A stretch of 64,000 nt of DNA from assembly GCF_023278565.1 (NCBI RefSeq), contig NC_064677.1:1798001-1862000 (forward strand), in the 5' to 3' direction. Below the pieces are notes generated by a model, which was not told where the DNA came from, did not search any database, and saw nothing but the letters and a program-made list of their open reading frames with translations. The stretch comes from Colletotrichum lupini (Eukaryota > Ascomycota > Sordariomycetes > Glomerellales > Glomerellaceae). Positions 24,915 to 36,137 of the stretch are shown one piece after another (within the stretch, counting starts at the first letter, position 1; each line of letters starts with the position of its first letter). The translations under genes were made by a program, and so were the position numbers.

Positions 24915-25566
24915 TAAAAGTGTGTCAGCACTGGCTCGTTATTGGCACATCTCACTGCGCACCTATGCTATGAAGGCAGCTGTAAAATATGCCTGCTGAA
25001 CTGGGAGTCCGAGGCACTCAAGTCCCTAACTGACCGAAGCTATTGGCGCATATCGCAAGCCACACGAGAATCTCAATGTTGATCTGGACCTTGGCGGGGT
25101 ATGAGTGGATATGTCGGGGACCTTCTAGTAGACAGTAAGACTGACTGTCATGTCCAAGATGGCATTTCTGGCGTTAAACCCGCATCAGTGCCACGCGATT
25201 GACAACTGGCCAAGATGATCGAGTCTTGCTTAGGTCTAAGAGGAAAAAGCAAGCGAAGAGGGTTAAAGTATGTGGAGAGGCTCCTCAGAGGTGGATCAGG
25301 GGCATCGTCTTTGCACTGCACCAACCGCCTTTCAAACGCAAGCCACCTGCGTGCTGCCAACCAACTAGGCTGTTTCGGGGCGCCCATCAAGCTAGAGCCT
25401 CGGTACTCGCATGAGGTCCAGGTCAAGTCGGTCGACGAATGGTCTGACAGCCTGGCAAAACAAGGTATGAGTGCTGAATCCGTACGGATGTCTGTATCCC
25501 TACAGAGTATCCGTGCAGAGTGTGAGAAATGATGATTTTGTACCACTCGGAGCGGACTAAGGCCTA

Positions 25567-25580
25567 CGGCGATATCGCCG
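25567..25580. promoter_or_regulatory. CGG-N8-CCG perfect palindrome
   Basis: CGGCGATATCGCCG is a perfect 14-bp palindrome with inverted CGG triplets, the layout bound by many fungal Zn2Cys6 regulators. It is followed within 40 bases by GC-rich palindromes (CCCGGG, GGCCGGCC). No gene start is recognisable nearby, so a regulatory role is only inferred. Confidence 0.35.
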
Positions 25581-26760
25581 GGGTTCGGCGGCGGACGTTA
25601 TCCCGGGCCGGCCGTACTTGGTAAGCTGAACAAGCTGTGCAAAGACCCCACCCGAGACATAAAGCGGTTGGCTTGATCGGCCGGACGGAAACACAGTGGC
25701 GAGCGCAGAGCTCGGGCGAGTAGTTCAATCTGGGTTTAGGAGCTGATAGCAGCGCTTGCGGCGTAAGGGGACGATGGCTGATGACGATGCAGTCTCTGAT
25801 GGGGGCTGAACTGAATGCTCCAATGCTCCAGCGTCAGCGAGATGAGAGATGAGAGGCTGTCGATAACAGACCCATTGTTCGGCCCCGGATTGGGGTGCTT
25901 TGTCCGCTCCTTGAATCCGTCTTCTGTGTGGTCAACCCTGATCCTGGCCGCTTCCGCTCCTGAGTGCCCTGCAAGATTGGCGACGTTGAGCCAGGGGCGC
26001 ATACGTTAGGTGGTTCAGAGATATTGCGTGCGTTTGATCTGTCATAAGCGTTACGTCTTCAAGCGGCACGCTGGCACTGCCTTCGTTTTCTTTTCGAACG
26101 CGGGGGATGCATATCCGTAGGGAACGAGACGTGTCGGTACAAACTTGGATGTCGTTGGGTGCGGCGGCAGGCAAAATCTTCTCTAGCACAGATGTAAGCC
26201 GAGAAACCCAAGCAGGACACTGACCAGATGGTCGGTGCAATCCATACGTCCAAGGTGCCGGGCTTGCACGGAGACACCTTAATCGAAATCGGTTCGACTG
26301 CCGACGGCCAGGGGCATTGTAAAAGTGGGAGAGGGCAGCGGCGCGCTGATGCTCAAAATGGTAGATAGGACTGCGTTATTCGGGAGCAACGAGCTGAAGC
26401 GGGATGTCGGCTGCACTGGCCTGTCCAAAGTAGGACATCGCCCGTAGCTGATTGCCGGAACTTCTGCAGCAAAGCAAGCAAGTCGACACCATCTTGGACG
26501 GCTGAGTGTCAAGAGCCCTGGCCCAATTCCCGCACATGACCAGCTAGTATTTGCCCGACAGGCCAGTTTTTACTAGGGACGAGCGGCGCAGGCCGGTCTA
26601 CTGTGTAGACTAGACCGTCTAGTCCAGGAGGCGCGCATGGAAAGACAAGGCACAGTAGATAGGTTGATGGATCCCTCGGAGGCCATGGTGTGCTGCATGC
26701 ATTGAGATCTCCGCAACGGTGCAGCATCATGGCGGAGAGGTTGGCGAGTTGGCGGAGACA

Positions 26761-26787
26761 GGAGGGCTTGGAGGGCTTGGAGGGCTT
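26761..26787. repeat. Three tandem copies of GGAGGGCTT
   Basis: A 9-bp unit is repeated three times without mismatch in gene-free sequence. Confidence 0.9.
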
Positions 26788-28509
26788 CGAGTGGCCATGA
26801 TGGAATTCCAACTAGAGCTGTCTAGGTACCTGTGGGAGCCTGTAATTCAGGACTAATCTATGACGGCGACTAGCCAGTCGGGCGTGCGATGCGAGATGAG
26901 TGCGGCCTCACTGGCTTCATGTTGGAGAGGCCACATGGGCATTGGCTTGGGTCCCTTTATTAGCGTTGATGGTTGATGCGATGCAACGCGATGCCATGCC
27001 ATGCGAGGCCTGCATGTGCTGCATATTTGAGTGCGCCCGCCAGCCCGCCCAACTGCAGGTTCAAGACAATTAGATCTGATATGTCGCTGGACTAATTAGA
27101 CCAGACCAGACTTGGATGCTGCATACTGCGTACACTGAGGCGGCGATAAAAAAGCTTGGACACCTGTGCGGATGAGAACGAGTGGGGAGCAAGGTCGAAG
27201 GTTCGGTCCCTGAGATCCGCTCCGCGGCGTCGTAGGAGACAAAGTGCGCGGCGTACCAGTATGCTCCACGGATGCTGCGGCGGTCAAAAAAGAGACGAGA
27301 GAGGGGACAGTTCTTGGTTTACAAGATATGGTCTGATGCTGATGTCTCTTAAAGTAGCGGTGGGGGAAGAGGTATGGAGATTCTCATCGACCGACGCGTT
27401 CGAGATCCGTCTCTCTGACAACGACTTCAAGCTGGAGACTGGAATTACAGGTATCCGTATCCGTACGTCTGCGTCAAGTGACGAAAAGTCTCCGGCGGCC
27501 ATTTTTGTTCGCCTCTCTTGTCTCCCCTGTCGTTGTCGGCAGGAGCAGCCGCAGAGCAAGGCCAGCAAGCGGTGTTGTGTCGCATTAAAGGCTCGGAACG
27601 GCACATGAGCAGGACTAGTGCAGAGTCGCAAGAGTCAGGAACGACGGTGGCTGTTTTCTAGCTGATGTGATGCGATTTGCGAACCAACATAGGACGTTGT
27701 ATGGAAATGGCACGCATGACGCATATGAAGGGTATAATAGTGGCTGGCGTGTCGTTGAGAAGAAAACCAGCCCGTGGCACCGTGTATGGAGTACGAAGTG
27801 TTTCCGAAGTGGTGCAGGAATGCGCTCGGTACCAGAGCAGCGGCGATTGATGAGCTCCCCTCCGGGTTAGGCGTCCAAGATGGAGGTGGGTAATGTGAAG
27901 TTGCAATGACATGCCACACACAGCCATGTATGACACAGGCTACGATCCGGCTCCCGAGATGGCGTCCTCCATTGTTGTCTTGCTCATCATGTTCTGACTC
28001 TTTGGGGAGACGGCCTGAAACTGTACAACGCTGACTGCCGCCAACAACCGGAGCCGGGACGATAGCCGGTTCCTACTGGTCTTGGTGTTGGAGTTTTTGG
28101 GGAAACAAACGGCTCGACCGATGACGCCGCAAAGTCAGCTAGGCAGTTGAGGTGGAGAAGCGGTGGCTGATGGGATGAAATGCGATGCCGTCTCAAGTCG
28201 ATTCAATCTGATGGGAAAGTGCGGATGGCGTATGAGTTGACAACGAAAGCCGACGAGGACATCAAAGAAGCGGACGGTAGAAGAGGCGCTAGAGGATAGT
28301 CAGAGACACGGCTTCGGGCGGATGGAATAAAAGCCAGTGAGGATGTCTGCAAACGGCGATGGAGTCGAAACGGCGCCAGCGTCATCTGAAAGCAGTCAAG
28401 CTCTTGGTGTCTATATCCCATACAGTACTCCGTAAGTGAGTAAGGTATTCGTAGTCAGTACTGCGTAGGCCACAGGAATGTTTCTCCCTGGAATTGCGGC
28501 ATTGGTTGC

Positions 28510-28527
28510 GTGTGTGTGTGTGTGTGT
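28510..28527. repeat. (GT)9 microsatellite
   Basis: Nine tandem GT units in gene-free DNA. Confidence 0.9.
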
Positions 28528-30377
28528 CCCTGGAGAAGTCGAGAGGGTTTGACGGGAATGACAGGCAGGGGAGAGGTGGGTAGTGGACGGAGGAAAAGAC
28601 CAGAGCTCGCAGCTGGACCGGGGCCGCTGCAGGGGCATAGCAGGGATGAGAGAGGGTGAGCCAGGGCCAGCATGGCTAGAAGAGGGCTAATGCGTTTCTC
28701 TTTTAGCGATAGAAGTCTTCGAGTGTTTCTGCCCCTCTACTGCGCAGTAAGAGGTCCTCTCGCGTCTCGGCGCCCCTCGGTTCCTGACAGTGGAAGCGTC
28801 ACGATGTGGACGACGCAGTCTCGTGGTGGAGCGACTCTGGCTGTAGAATTGCATTCGTAGCCAGTAGTCTGCTGATGCCCTGTATGCGTACGAATAGTCT
28901 CCGTGGCGATGGAACATGACCGTCGAGGTAGACAGGGCTCATCCATCTGACAGCGCTTCTGCCGTGTGTGGCGTGGCTCTCTTCTTCTCGTTCTTCTCGT
29001 TCTTGTTCTTCTTCTCCTATTGCCTTATCTCCGTGTTTCCGGGTTTCCGCTTCTTTCGAATTGCATCCACTCCGGACTCTTTCTCTTTTGGTCCAGGGGC
29101 TTCCGAGGAGAGGTAGGGAGGCATCTCATGTAGATGGTGCGCCTAGAGACTTGAATGCACGGCATGGTTTTGGGAGAGGGAGAGAGAGACGCAGTCGTCT
29201 ACGCCGCTGGCTCCAAGACCGAGTCTCTCCATGTGTGTGCTGCCATGAGCATGATGCACAGTGACTGTATAGGTACTGTGATGCAAGTCAGTTGGAAGAG
29301 GATGCGTCCCAAGATGGTCTCAGAATAAGGTGAGGTCTGTCTGGAGAGAGAAAAGATTCCTCCATACGGAGTACCTGCGCAGTAGAGTCAATGACAGCGA
29401 TACGTACCGTGGTAAGGTGGTATCCACTCTCGAACCCATCTGGTTCCGATAGCAGCGTGTCATTGGATGAGATGAGATGCCAGTGGAAGTGCCCCCAAGA
29501 TGCAAAGCGGTCTCGAAGAAGGACGGGTCAGGGACATCCCCGTCCCTGCTCCAATGGTGGTTGCACTTGCCGTCGTTGCTTTGCGCAGGTACCGTTCGTT
29601 CCTTCCATTCTTTTCCCCTTCCAAGACTGGACGGCAAGACCACAGGGCACTCAACAGTCGACACAGGCACAGGCACACAGGGCAGGCACGGCAGGGACCC
29701 GATTTAATTTTCATTTTTTCTTCTCCTTGCCTTCCTCCTTGGCCCCCCCCCCCCGGCGGAGAGCACCCTGTCCTTGACATCCCAACCGCGACCAGCGCCG
29801 GTACGTATCGAATGTACCTCAAGAGCGGGCAGTGACAAGCAGCGAGTATTTCTCAAGGTATCCATCCCTTGACCTTGTGTCGTTCCACGCAATAAAAGTA
29901 CCTGGTTCGGTAGTGTATTTTCTCCTATTCCACTCCGTACCTTTGCCTACAAATATGACATATGTACGTAACTATGAATGCGTCTATCTACGTCCGTACC
30001 TCTGCGTTGGAAGGGGGTTCTGCAGTCAGAGCCAACAAAGAAGACGTGGAAATGTGACAAAAGAGAGCGAGAGATATCTATGTCACTACTGCGTAGGGAA
30101 GGAGGTAGTGACATGGAAGTAAAAAAGTGTTTGCTACGCTACATTTGAGATACACGTGCGAGGCAGATGCGCATATCCACCATTCCAACATTTCACCCCC
30201 GATCCAGTCCCAGTGATTCCAGTCCAGTCCTTCCCGTCAAGTCTTCGCGCCTTGGGTCTTGGACCTTGCTTGGTCTTGCTTAATTTCGCCTACCGCATAG
30301 TACGGACCGCTCCAGGACGGTGCGGTAAGGCATGGTCTCCGTATAGCCTCCACTTACCTCTACGTAGCAAGGTACTC

Positions 30378-30410
30378 TTCTGCTTCTGCTTCTGCTTCTG
30401 CTTCTGCTTC
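30378..30410. repeat. TTCTGC hexanucleotide repeat
   Basis: About five and a half copies of TTCTGC in the pyrimidine-rich region 1 kb upstream of the PH-like gene. Confidence 0.9.
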
Positions 30411-31390
30411 TTTTGCTCCATTCTCATACTGCGCACTGCGTATGTACTCCGTAGGTTATTCTCCTATACTCCTAGTACCTTGTCGTCCGTCCTGCCTCCC
30501 TTCCTTCAGTCAGTCCCCATCATTTGTCTCCTCTCTGGCTCCATGTCACTGCGGGTTGTGGACTGGCCCTCGCAGTATCTCCCGTCTTCAGCGTGGAATC
30601 GTAATCATTCCCAGCTCGTCCTTACCCACACCCCCAACATCTCATCCGCTTCATTCGCCGTTAATGACTACAATTTTAAACCAAGAGAAGTGCTACCCTC
30701 CGCACCAGCAATCCAGTCTGCCTCTCTTCATGCCATTGTTCGCTGGCTCCGTCCCTGGAGCTTGAACCCCCTCCCTCAATCTCCTGCAGACCGCCTTCGC
30801 GGCTCGCCTTGGCCTTGCACTTACCTTAGTAACGGATTCCCGTCCCCCTTCACCACCTCACCCCCCTCCCCTCCTCCATTATTGGCAGCCCCCATCCACC
30901 ACGACCACACTACCTAACTACCACCGCTTACCTACTTCACACACACCTTACACCTCTTTCTCTACTTTCCTCCGCCATCGCGCCTCATTTCTTCTTCTTC
31001 CTCTCCCAAGCCGGCCCAGCCTCTGCTTCAACACAAACCGTTGTTTATTCTTCGCGCAGGTCAGGGGCGCTGGATCCAGAGACATCCATGGGAACAACTC
31101 ACTGGTCCCTTTGTGCAGACCCGAGATACCGAATCCCCATCTCGACCCTGTAAACCTGTCCGTCCTCGATCCGACCTTTTCTTCTGCTGCATGCACAGCG
31201 CAACCGTCGTCAACCCTCGTTTAGACTGCATCCAGTCCTCCACCGCCGACGCCTGCTTTCAACATTAAGCATGCTTTTTTAATCCTCAACCTGATACCTT
31301 GGAGACCTTTCGAGTTCCTCTTTGGAGCAACCACGGTGCCTGGATACGCCTTACTAGTCACAACCCTTGTCTTAACCTCTTCCATCAGCC

Positions 31391-33373
31391 ATGGAAACTT
31401 GCGAGGGAGTTCTCTTAATACCCCCTGATCGGGGCCAGATCTTGGGGCGCGCCATCTGGAAGGTATGGAATTGCGTTCGAACTCTCTGCAATATTGCCGT
31501 CCAAGAATTTTGTCTCTGACATTTTACTTCTTTTTTCTAGCCACGATATGTTGTTGTGGGAGGCCGTAGTGTCTACAGAGAAGCCGTCACCAGTCCGACT
31601 TTCCCTCAAAATGCCGCTTCAACCCGCTCCAACGGGACCGGCACCAGATCCCAGCCGCGGACCCCTGGCAACGACGACTACTACATCTCCATCTTCAAGT
31701 CAAAGGTAAGGCTCAACATGACGGAGTTCTCTGGCCCAAACCTAAGCCACCTGAACTTGCAGGACGACTGGGAGCCCTCCTACCAATACCCCGTCAGCTC
31801 TGTCATAGACTGTCAGGTGCAGATGCTCGCCCATCGCAAGCAGGGCCCCGTTCTGCCCACTCTCGTTATCACCATCAACGACAAGGAGAAGAAACGCCGT
31901 TCCAGTAGGGCTGCTGGCCTCATCTCGAGCAAAGAGTCCACTGCGACTACGCTCTGGTTTCGAACGCCCCCCGACGACCATCATATTAGTCTACACGAAT
32001 GGGCCCGGTTTATTATTTCGAGAAAACTTCCCATGAGCTCAGAAAGCCCGGCTTCTCCCTGTTTCACCAACCCCTTCGCCCAGCAGCGTTCTCGAGATGT
32101 TGATTACTTCCCTCGCCCTCCGAGTGGGAACCCGAATCCCCGTGGCACCCTGCAACACAAGAACTCGACGCAGACATACTCAAGCCGAGACCGACCCATC
32201 ACATTCAGCTCCGATTCTCCGAGTCTGCGTTCTAAGCGCAGTGATGTCTCGTCACCGACAAGTACTACCCGTCCTGCTCATATGGGCTTCACCATCCCAG
32301 ACCCCAACAAATACACTACTGTTCTCCCCAGCGACATCCCCTCGCCTGTCACAACGATGTCTATGAGCGACTATCAACGGAGCGAATTGATTGAGGGATG
32401 GACAGCGGCACAAGGACGTTCATCTACCATCAGCTCACCAATCCGCGGTCGAGGCAGCGTCAGCTCAGGAGGTGCCCAACCTTTTCCCGGTGCCGATTCT
32501 AGTTCACCACCGAACCAGCGAGAGACGATCCTCGACCGTGCTTTCCAATTGCGCTGCATCCCTGGCTCCGAACTCGAGACTCCGGGTGAAGAGAAGCTCA
32601 CATCGCTGGCTCGATTCGATGCATTGATGCGGGAGGCCGACGAGAAAATGCGCCAACAGGTGAAAGAAGCACATGCCGAGAAGATTGCGATGCTCAGCGC
32701 ATTCGATGTCGATGAGGACTCATCCGAAGAGGAGGCTGATGACGACGAGGAAGATGAAGACGACGACGAGCATGACGAATATGCACACGAGGCGGATGCC
32801 AGTGGCAATCGCCAAACCTTGATCGCGCCCAATGCCCAACGCGCCCTCGAATATCTCGCCAGTCGCCAAGAGGAAGCCATGTCACCTCGCTCGCCCGTGA
32901 TGAGGAGCCCGCCTGCCAACTTCAGTGTTCCCCTGCAGGCTCCTGCGCGGCCACACACGGCGCATTCCAGGATGCGGCCGGGTGTGACGCAAAGGACGTA
33001 CAGCCAAACTCAGCCCATGGGCCAAGAGAGGCTCGATGTGCCAACCTCTTCATCCGGTAAGACATCCGATGATGCCAACTTCCGAACCAACGGGGAAAAG
33101 CGGGCGTCCGTCTCCAGCGCCAAGCGACTTAGCTTCAGCGAGTTCACCAAGCGTCTCTCGAGCACCAGCAGCTTACTTCTCGTCCAGACCAACACCAGCG
33201 GCGGGAGCAGTTGCGGCAGCAGCGAGTTCGACCCAAGTCCATCTCAGGTACCCAAAGGTACTTTGAACGCTAGGGGCGTTCCTCCGCGACCTCGAGATCT
33301 CGAGAGAGATGAGCAAGAACGGCGCTGTGGATGGCGAAACAGCATCGGCTTCACCGAGGGCGGTATGATTTGA
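31391..33373 (+). CDS. Fungal PH-like-domain protein with acidic tract
   Basis: Spliced model: exons 31391-31462, 31541-31705 and 31763-33373, giving 615 residues. Exon 1 encodes METCEGVLLIPPDRGQ and supplies the N-terminus of a PH-like fold. The fold continues with AIWKPRYVVVGGR, YYISIFKSKDDWEP, VSSVIDCQVQML, LPTLVITINDKEKKRRSS and a final helix (LHEWARFIIS), ending at about residue 160. The remainder is Ser/Pro-rich and probably disordered. A predicted helix (MREADEKMRQQVKEAHAEK) precedes a run of Asp/Glu at about residues 392-428. Such proteins are conserved in ascomycetes but uncharacterised; lipid or protein binding through the PH fold is an inference. The second intron is 57 nt and contains no in-frame stop, so its retention would add 19 residues inside the PH-like fold. 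Confidence 0.82.
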
Positions 33374-36137
33374 TCCGAATTACTACCGCCTGCCAATCGC
33401 CGTGATTACCTACCCTCTTTACTATTGTCCACTCCGGCCGGATAGAACCCATACCATTATCCTTTCACCAAACCACAACCAACAGCTCAAACTTATACCC
33501 AACTCACGCCACAGCATAGTTGCTATATGTTGTACGATTTTTGATCTGACGATACCATTGCTTGCATCTAATAACGACTTATGATCGGGGTTCACAGAAC
33601 ACGGACCTGGCGTTTGATATTCGTTCTTATTCTCTACGCGTTGATTTCCCAGTTGGAAGTTCACATCATCATTTCGAGGAGGGAGGCATTCATCAAAGGA
33701 AGCAGCACCTCGATGTCAGAGACTCGAGGCCTGGCGGAGTCGACAGAGTCCCTTCGGTACATCAAGGCACTCACTAGGCAAGCAATATGTCGGTCATACC
33801 ACGTTGCGTCCTGCCCTTTCTTATGTATATGGCCAGTTTTGTCGTCCGTTGTCTGACGAGGCGGGTACCACATATTTTGCAGGACGCTACCTACGAGTTC
33901 CTGACTTTTATTTCTCAACGCAATTTACGTTCAGATGGACATATAGAAATGTTGTAGTACAAAGTTGACGAGGGTGGATGATATACCAATCTATGAAAAG
34001 CATTTGAAACATTTCATAACTTATTCCTCTTACTGTCGCTGTTCTCTTGGCGTTGGCTTCTTTTCCCCCCAAGATGGAAAAAAACTCTTATCCTCCACAA
34101 CGAGTCAACAACACCCAGTCTTCACCCACTGAAGGGAGATTGAAGCAGCGGTCAAACAGCCTCACTGACGTTCTGACAGTCATGACGTCCCCGCCCATTG
34201 TGGCACTGTTCATCTCATTTTCTAGCCCGCGACGTCCACGGGCGATTCCCGCGAGATCGGCGTTGTCGTCTTCCTTATTCCCACCATGTTTGCGGTTTTC
34301 CCAGTGTCCACAGTACCACAGCAGAACAACCTCGTCCACCCAGGGGTCCCATATCGTCATGACAGAGAAAAACAGGGTCCTTTTTATTGGGTGTTCGTCT
34401 GTACTCTGCCGGGCGAACACTCCCACCCCCCGGCAAACACAATCAGTGGGTCAGGACACCCCAGTCTTTCTCAACGGGCCCGGCATGCCCCCCCACTTCG
34501 GAGAGGATCTGGAATCCTAGAAGGGAAAGGAAAAAGGTACGTGGAGTTCAACGCCCCCGTCGAGACGAAAACCTCCTTTTACAGGCCTCTGACTCTGTGT
34601 CTCTAAGGCCTTGTTTCCGACAGGCCTTGTTTCCGACGAGAGAGAGGGCGGAGAAAGATCAGAGTAAGCAGTATCCGTAGTTCCAGTCGCCACTGCCACC
34701 CCATTTGCTGACCTGTGGCATCGCAGGCCAGGAGCCCTGGGAAGAGGAACCAGGGGCGGGATGAAATCAGTCGAAAGGGCCAATGTCGGTGAATTTGACC
34801 TTGTATGGAATACGGATAGTCGCTGAAGAACTTTTTCTTCTTCTCCTGCTACTTATTCAACATCCAAGTAGTTTTCTCCACAACTACATCTGCCTGCCAA
34901 CAAAAACTTACACGGCATATTGGAAGGCAAAGACAAACGGACCTCGGGCGCGCCCGAGCTTTTTTCTTTCTTTGCGTTCTTCTGCCGCTCCCGGACCCCC
35001 TTTTTTCCTTCTGGAACTTCCGTTGCTTGTGGAGCATACAGTTTTTCTAGTCCTTCCAGAAGGACTATACGGCACTATACGGTATACGCAACTACCTTAT
35101 GGATAGATTGCTATAGTAGAGAGAACCCTCGTGTTTAACAGAGTTTAACGACCAAATCGGCGGCGCCGATGACGGAAACAGGGAGCCGGCCTGTCTGCCT
35201 ACTGTGCCAGCAAGAGAGTAGACCACGCGTTGGCCTAGGCTCATTGGTTTCTGCGAGTGAATCTCGGGAGTTGCGACGCTGTCACGACACCCAGGACATT
35301 TCATCATCATCCACCGTTCCGCCCACCGTATACTACATACGACGCGAGCAAGGGGTGGCGGCGGCGGTGGTGGTGGTAATTCTTTCCGCGTCCCTTCTTC
35401 TTTCTCCACAGCCGGGAATAATGGCAGATTGCAAGCCACACGGCACCGCCAGGGAGTTACACTGCAAGAACGATGGGGGGAAGGGGAGGCAAGGGGGGTA
35501 CGTAAGTCGTTCAACTGAGTCTTGCCCTGGACCGGACCGGGTAGAAGGGGGGGGTTCTTTTCTGTGGATTGAATGCGAGCCTACCACCTACGGATACATA
35601 CGCTTCCCTCCCCCCAGTCGGGACGACCGAGCCGGAGCGGTGTGGAACTGCGGAACCTGCGGCGGTCGGCGCCGGCAGGTCTGTTCTTCATGGGTATCAA
35701 TAACCTCTAATCATTTGAGACTTAAGTCGGGTAAGTGCATTGCGAAATTGCAAACACGAGTTGAAGAATCATCAGCGATCAGCCAGAAACATTAGAAACG
35801 GAAAATGCTTTTTTGCTTTTCTAGTCCTCGATACTCGAAAAAGGGGGGACGACGCTGGTCACCCAATGCTAATCATCCAGCAAGCCTGAATCGAGTGTTT
35901 GCTCATGATAGTTTTTCCACCGCGTACGCCTAGCCGTGTCCCAGTCTCCGGTCTGGGTGAATTCTTCCCTTCCCACTTCCTCACTGTGTCTTCTTAACGC
36001 TTCTTTCCTGTGTCCTTTTTTGGGCATCATCCGCACTCATTCACGTATTCCTCCTATTGGAGTCTCTGCCATCCACCATGGGCCGTGGACCACGCATAAT
36101 TGTCCGGCAACCCCAATCCACCGCCTGGTAGCATCTC
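33374..36137. other. Intergenic, 3' ends of two converging genes
   Basis: 2.8 kb between the stop of the PH-like gene and the stop of CSE1. It contains the 16-bp tandem duplication at 34606-34637, several TCCGTA/TACGGA motifs and G-rich runs near 35470-35560. An open frame at 35169-35795 (plus) has no recognisable content and is not called. Confidence 0.55.
34606..34637. repeat. Perfect 16-bp tandem duplication
   Basis: AGGCCTTGTTTCCGAC occurs twice in immediate succession (34606-34621 and 34622-34637) with no mismatch, which suggests a recent local duplication. Confidence 0.9.

Larger units (their letters stand above)
20804..31390. other. Long intergenic stretch, 10.6 kb, no supported gene
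   Basis: Ordinary base composition with only short, unrecognisable frames. It contains AG and GT microsatellites, a 9-bp tandem triplication, a 12-base C-run (29743-29754), a TTCTGC repeat, a 14-bp CGG/CCG palindrome (25567-25580) and a 12-bp ATCCGTACGGAT palindrome (25478-25489). The last 1.2 kb (about 30150-31390) is strongly pyrimidine-rich on the plus strand and probably contains the promoter and leader of the PH-like gene. Overlapping minus-strand frames at about 23113-24218 are longer than their surroundings but show no family signature; a decayed gene there is possible. Confidence 0.55.

Noticed and set aside
26215..26300. tRNA-like A-box and B-box (TGACCAGATGGTCGG, then GGTTCGACTGCC)
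   Set aside because: The acceptor stem does not pair and the T-stem is only four pairs; no cloverleaf can be drawn.
35169..35795. Plus-strand frame of 208 codons between the PH-like gene and CSE1
   Set aside because: The translation consists of low-complexity and random-looking segments; G-runs inflate the open length.
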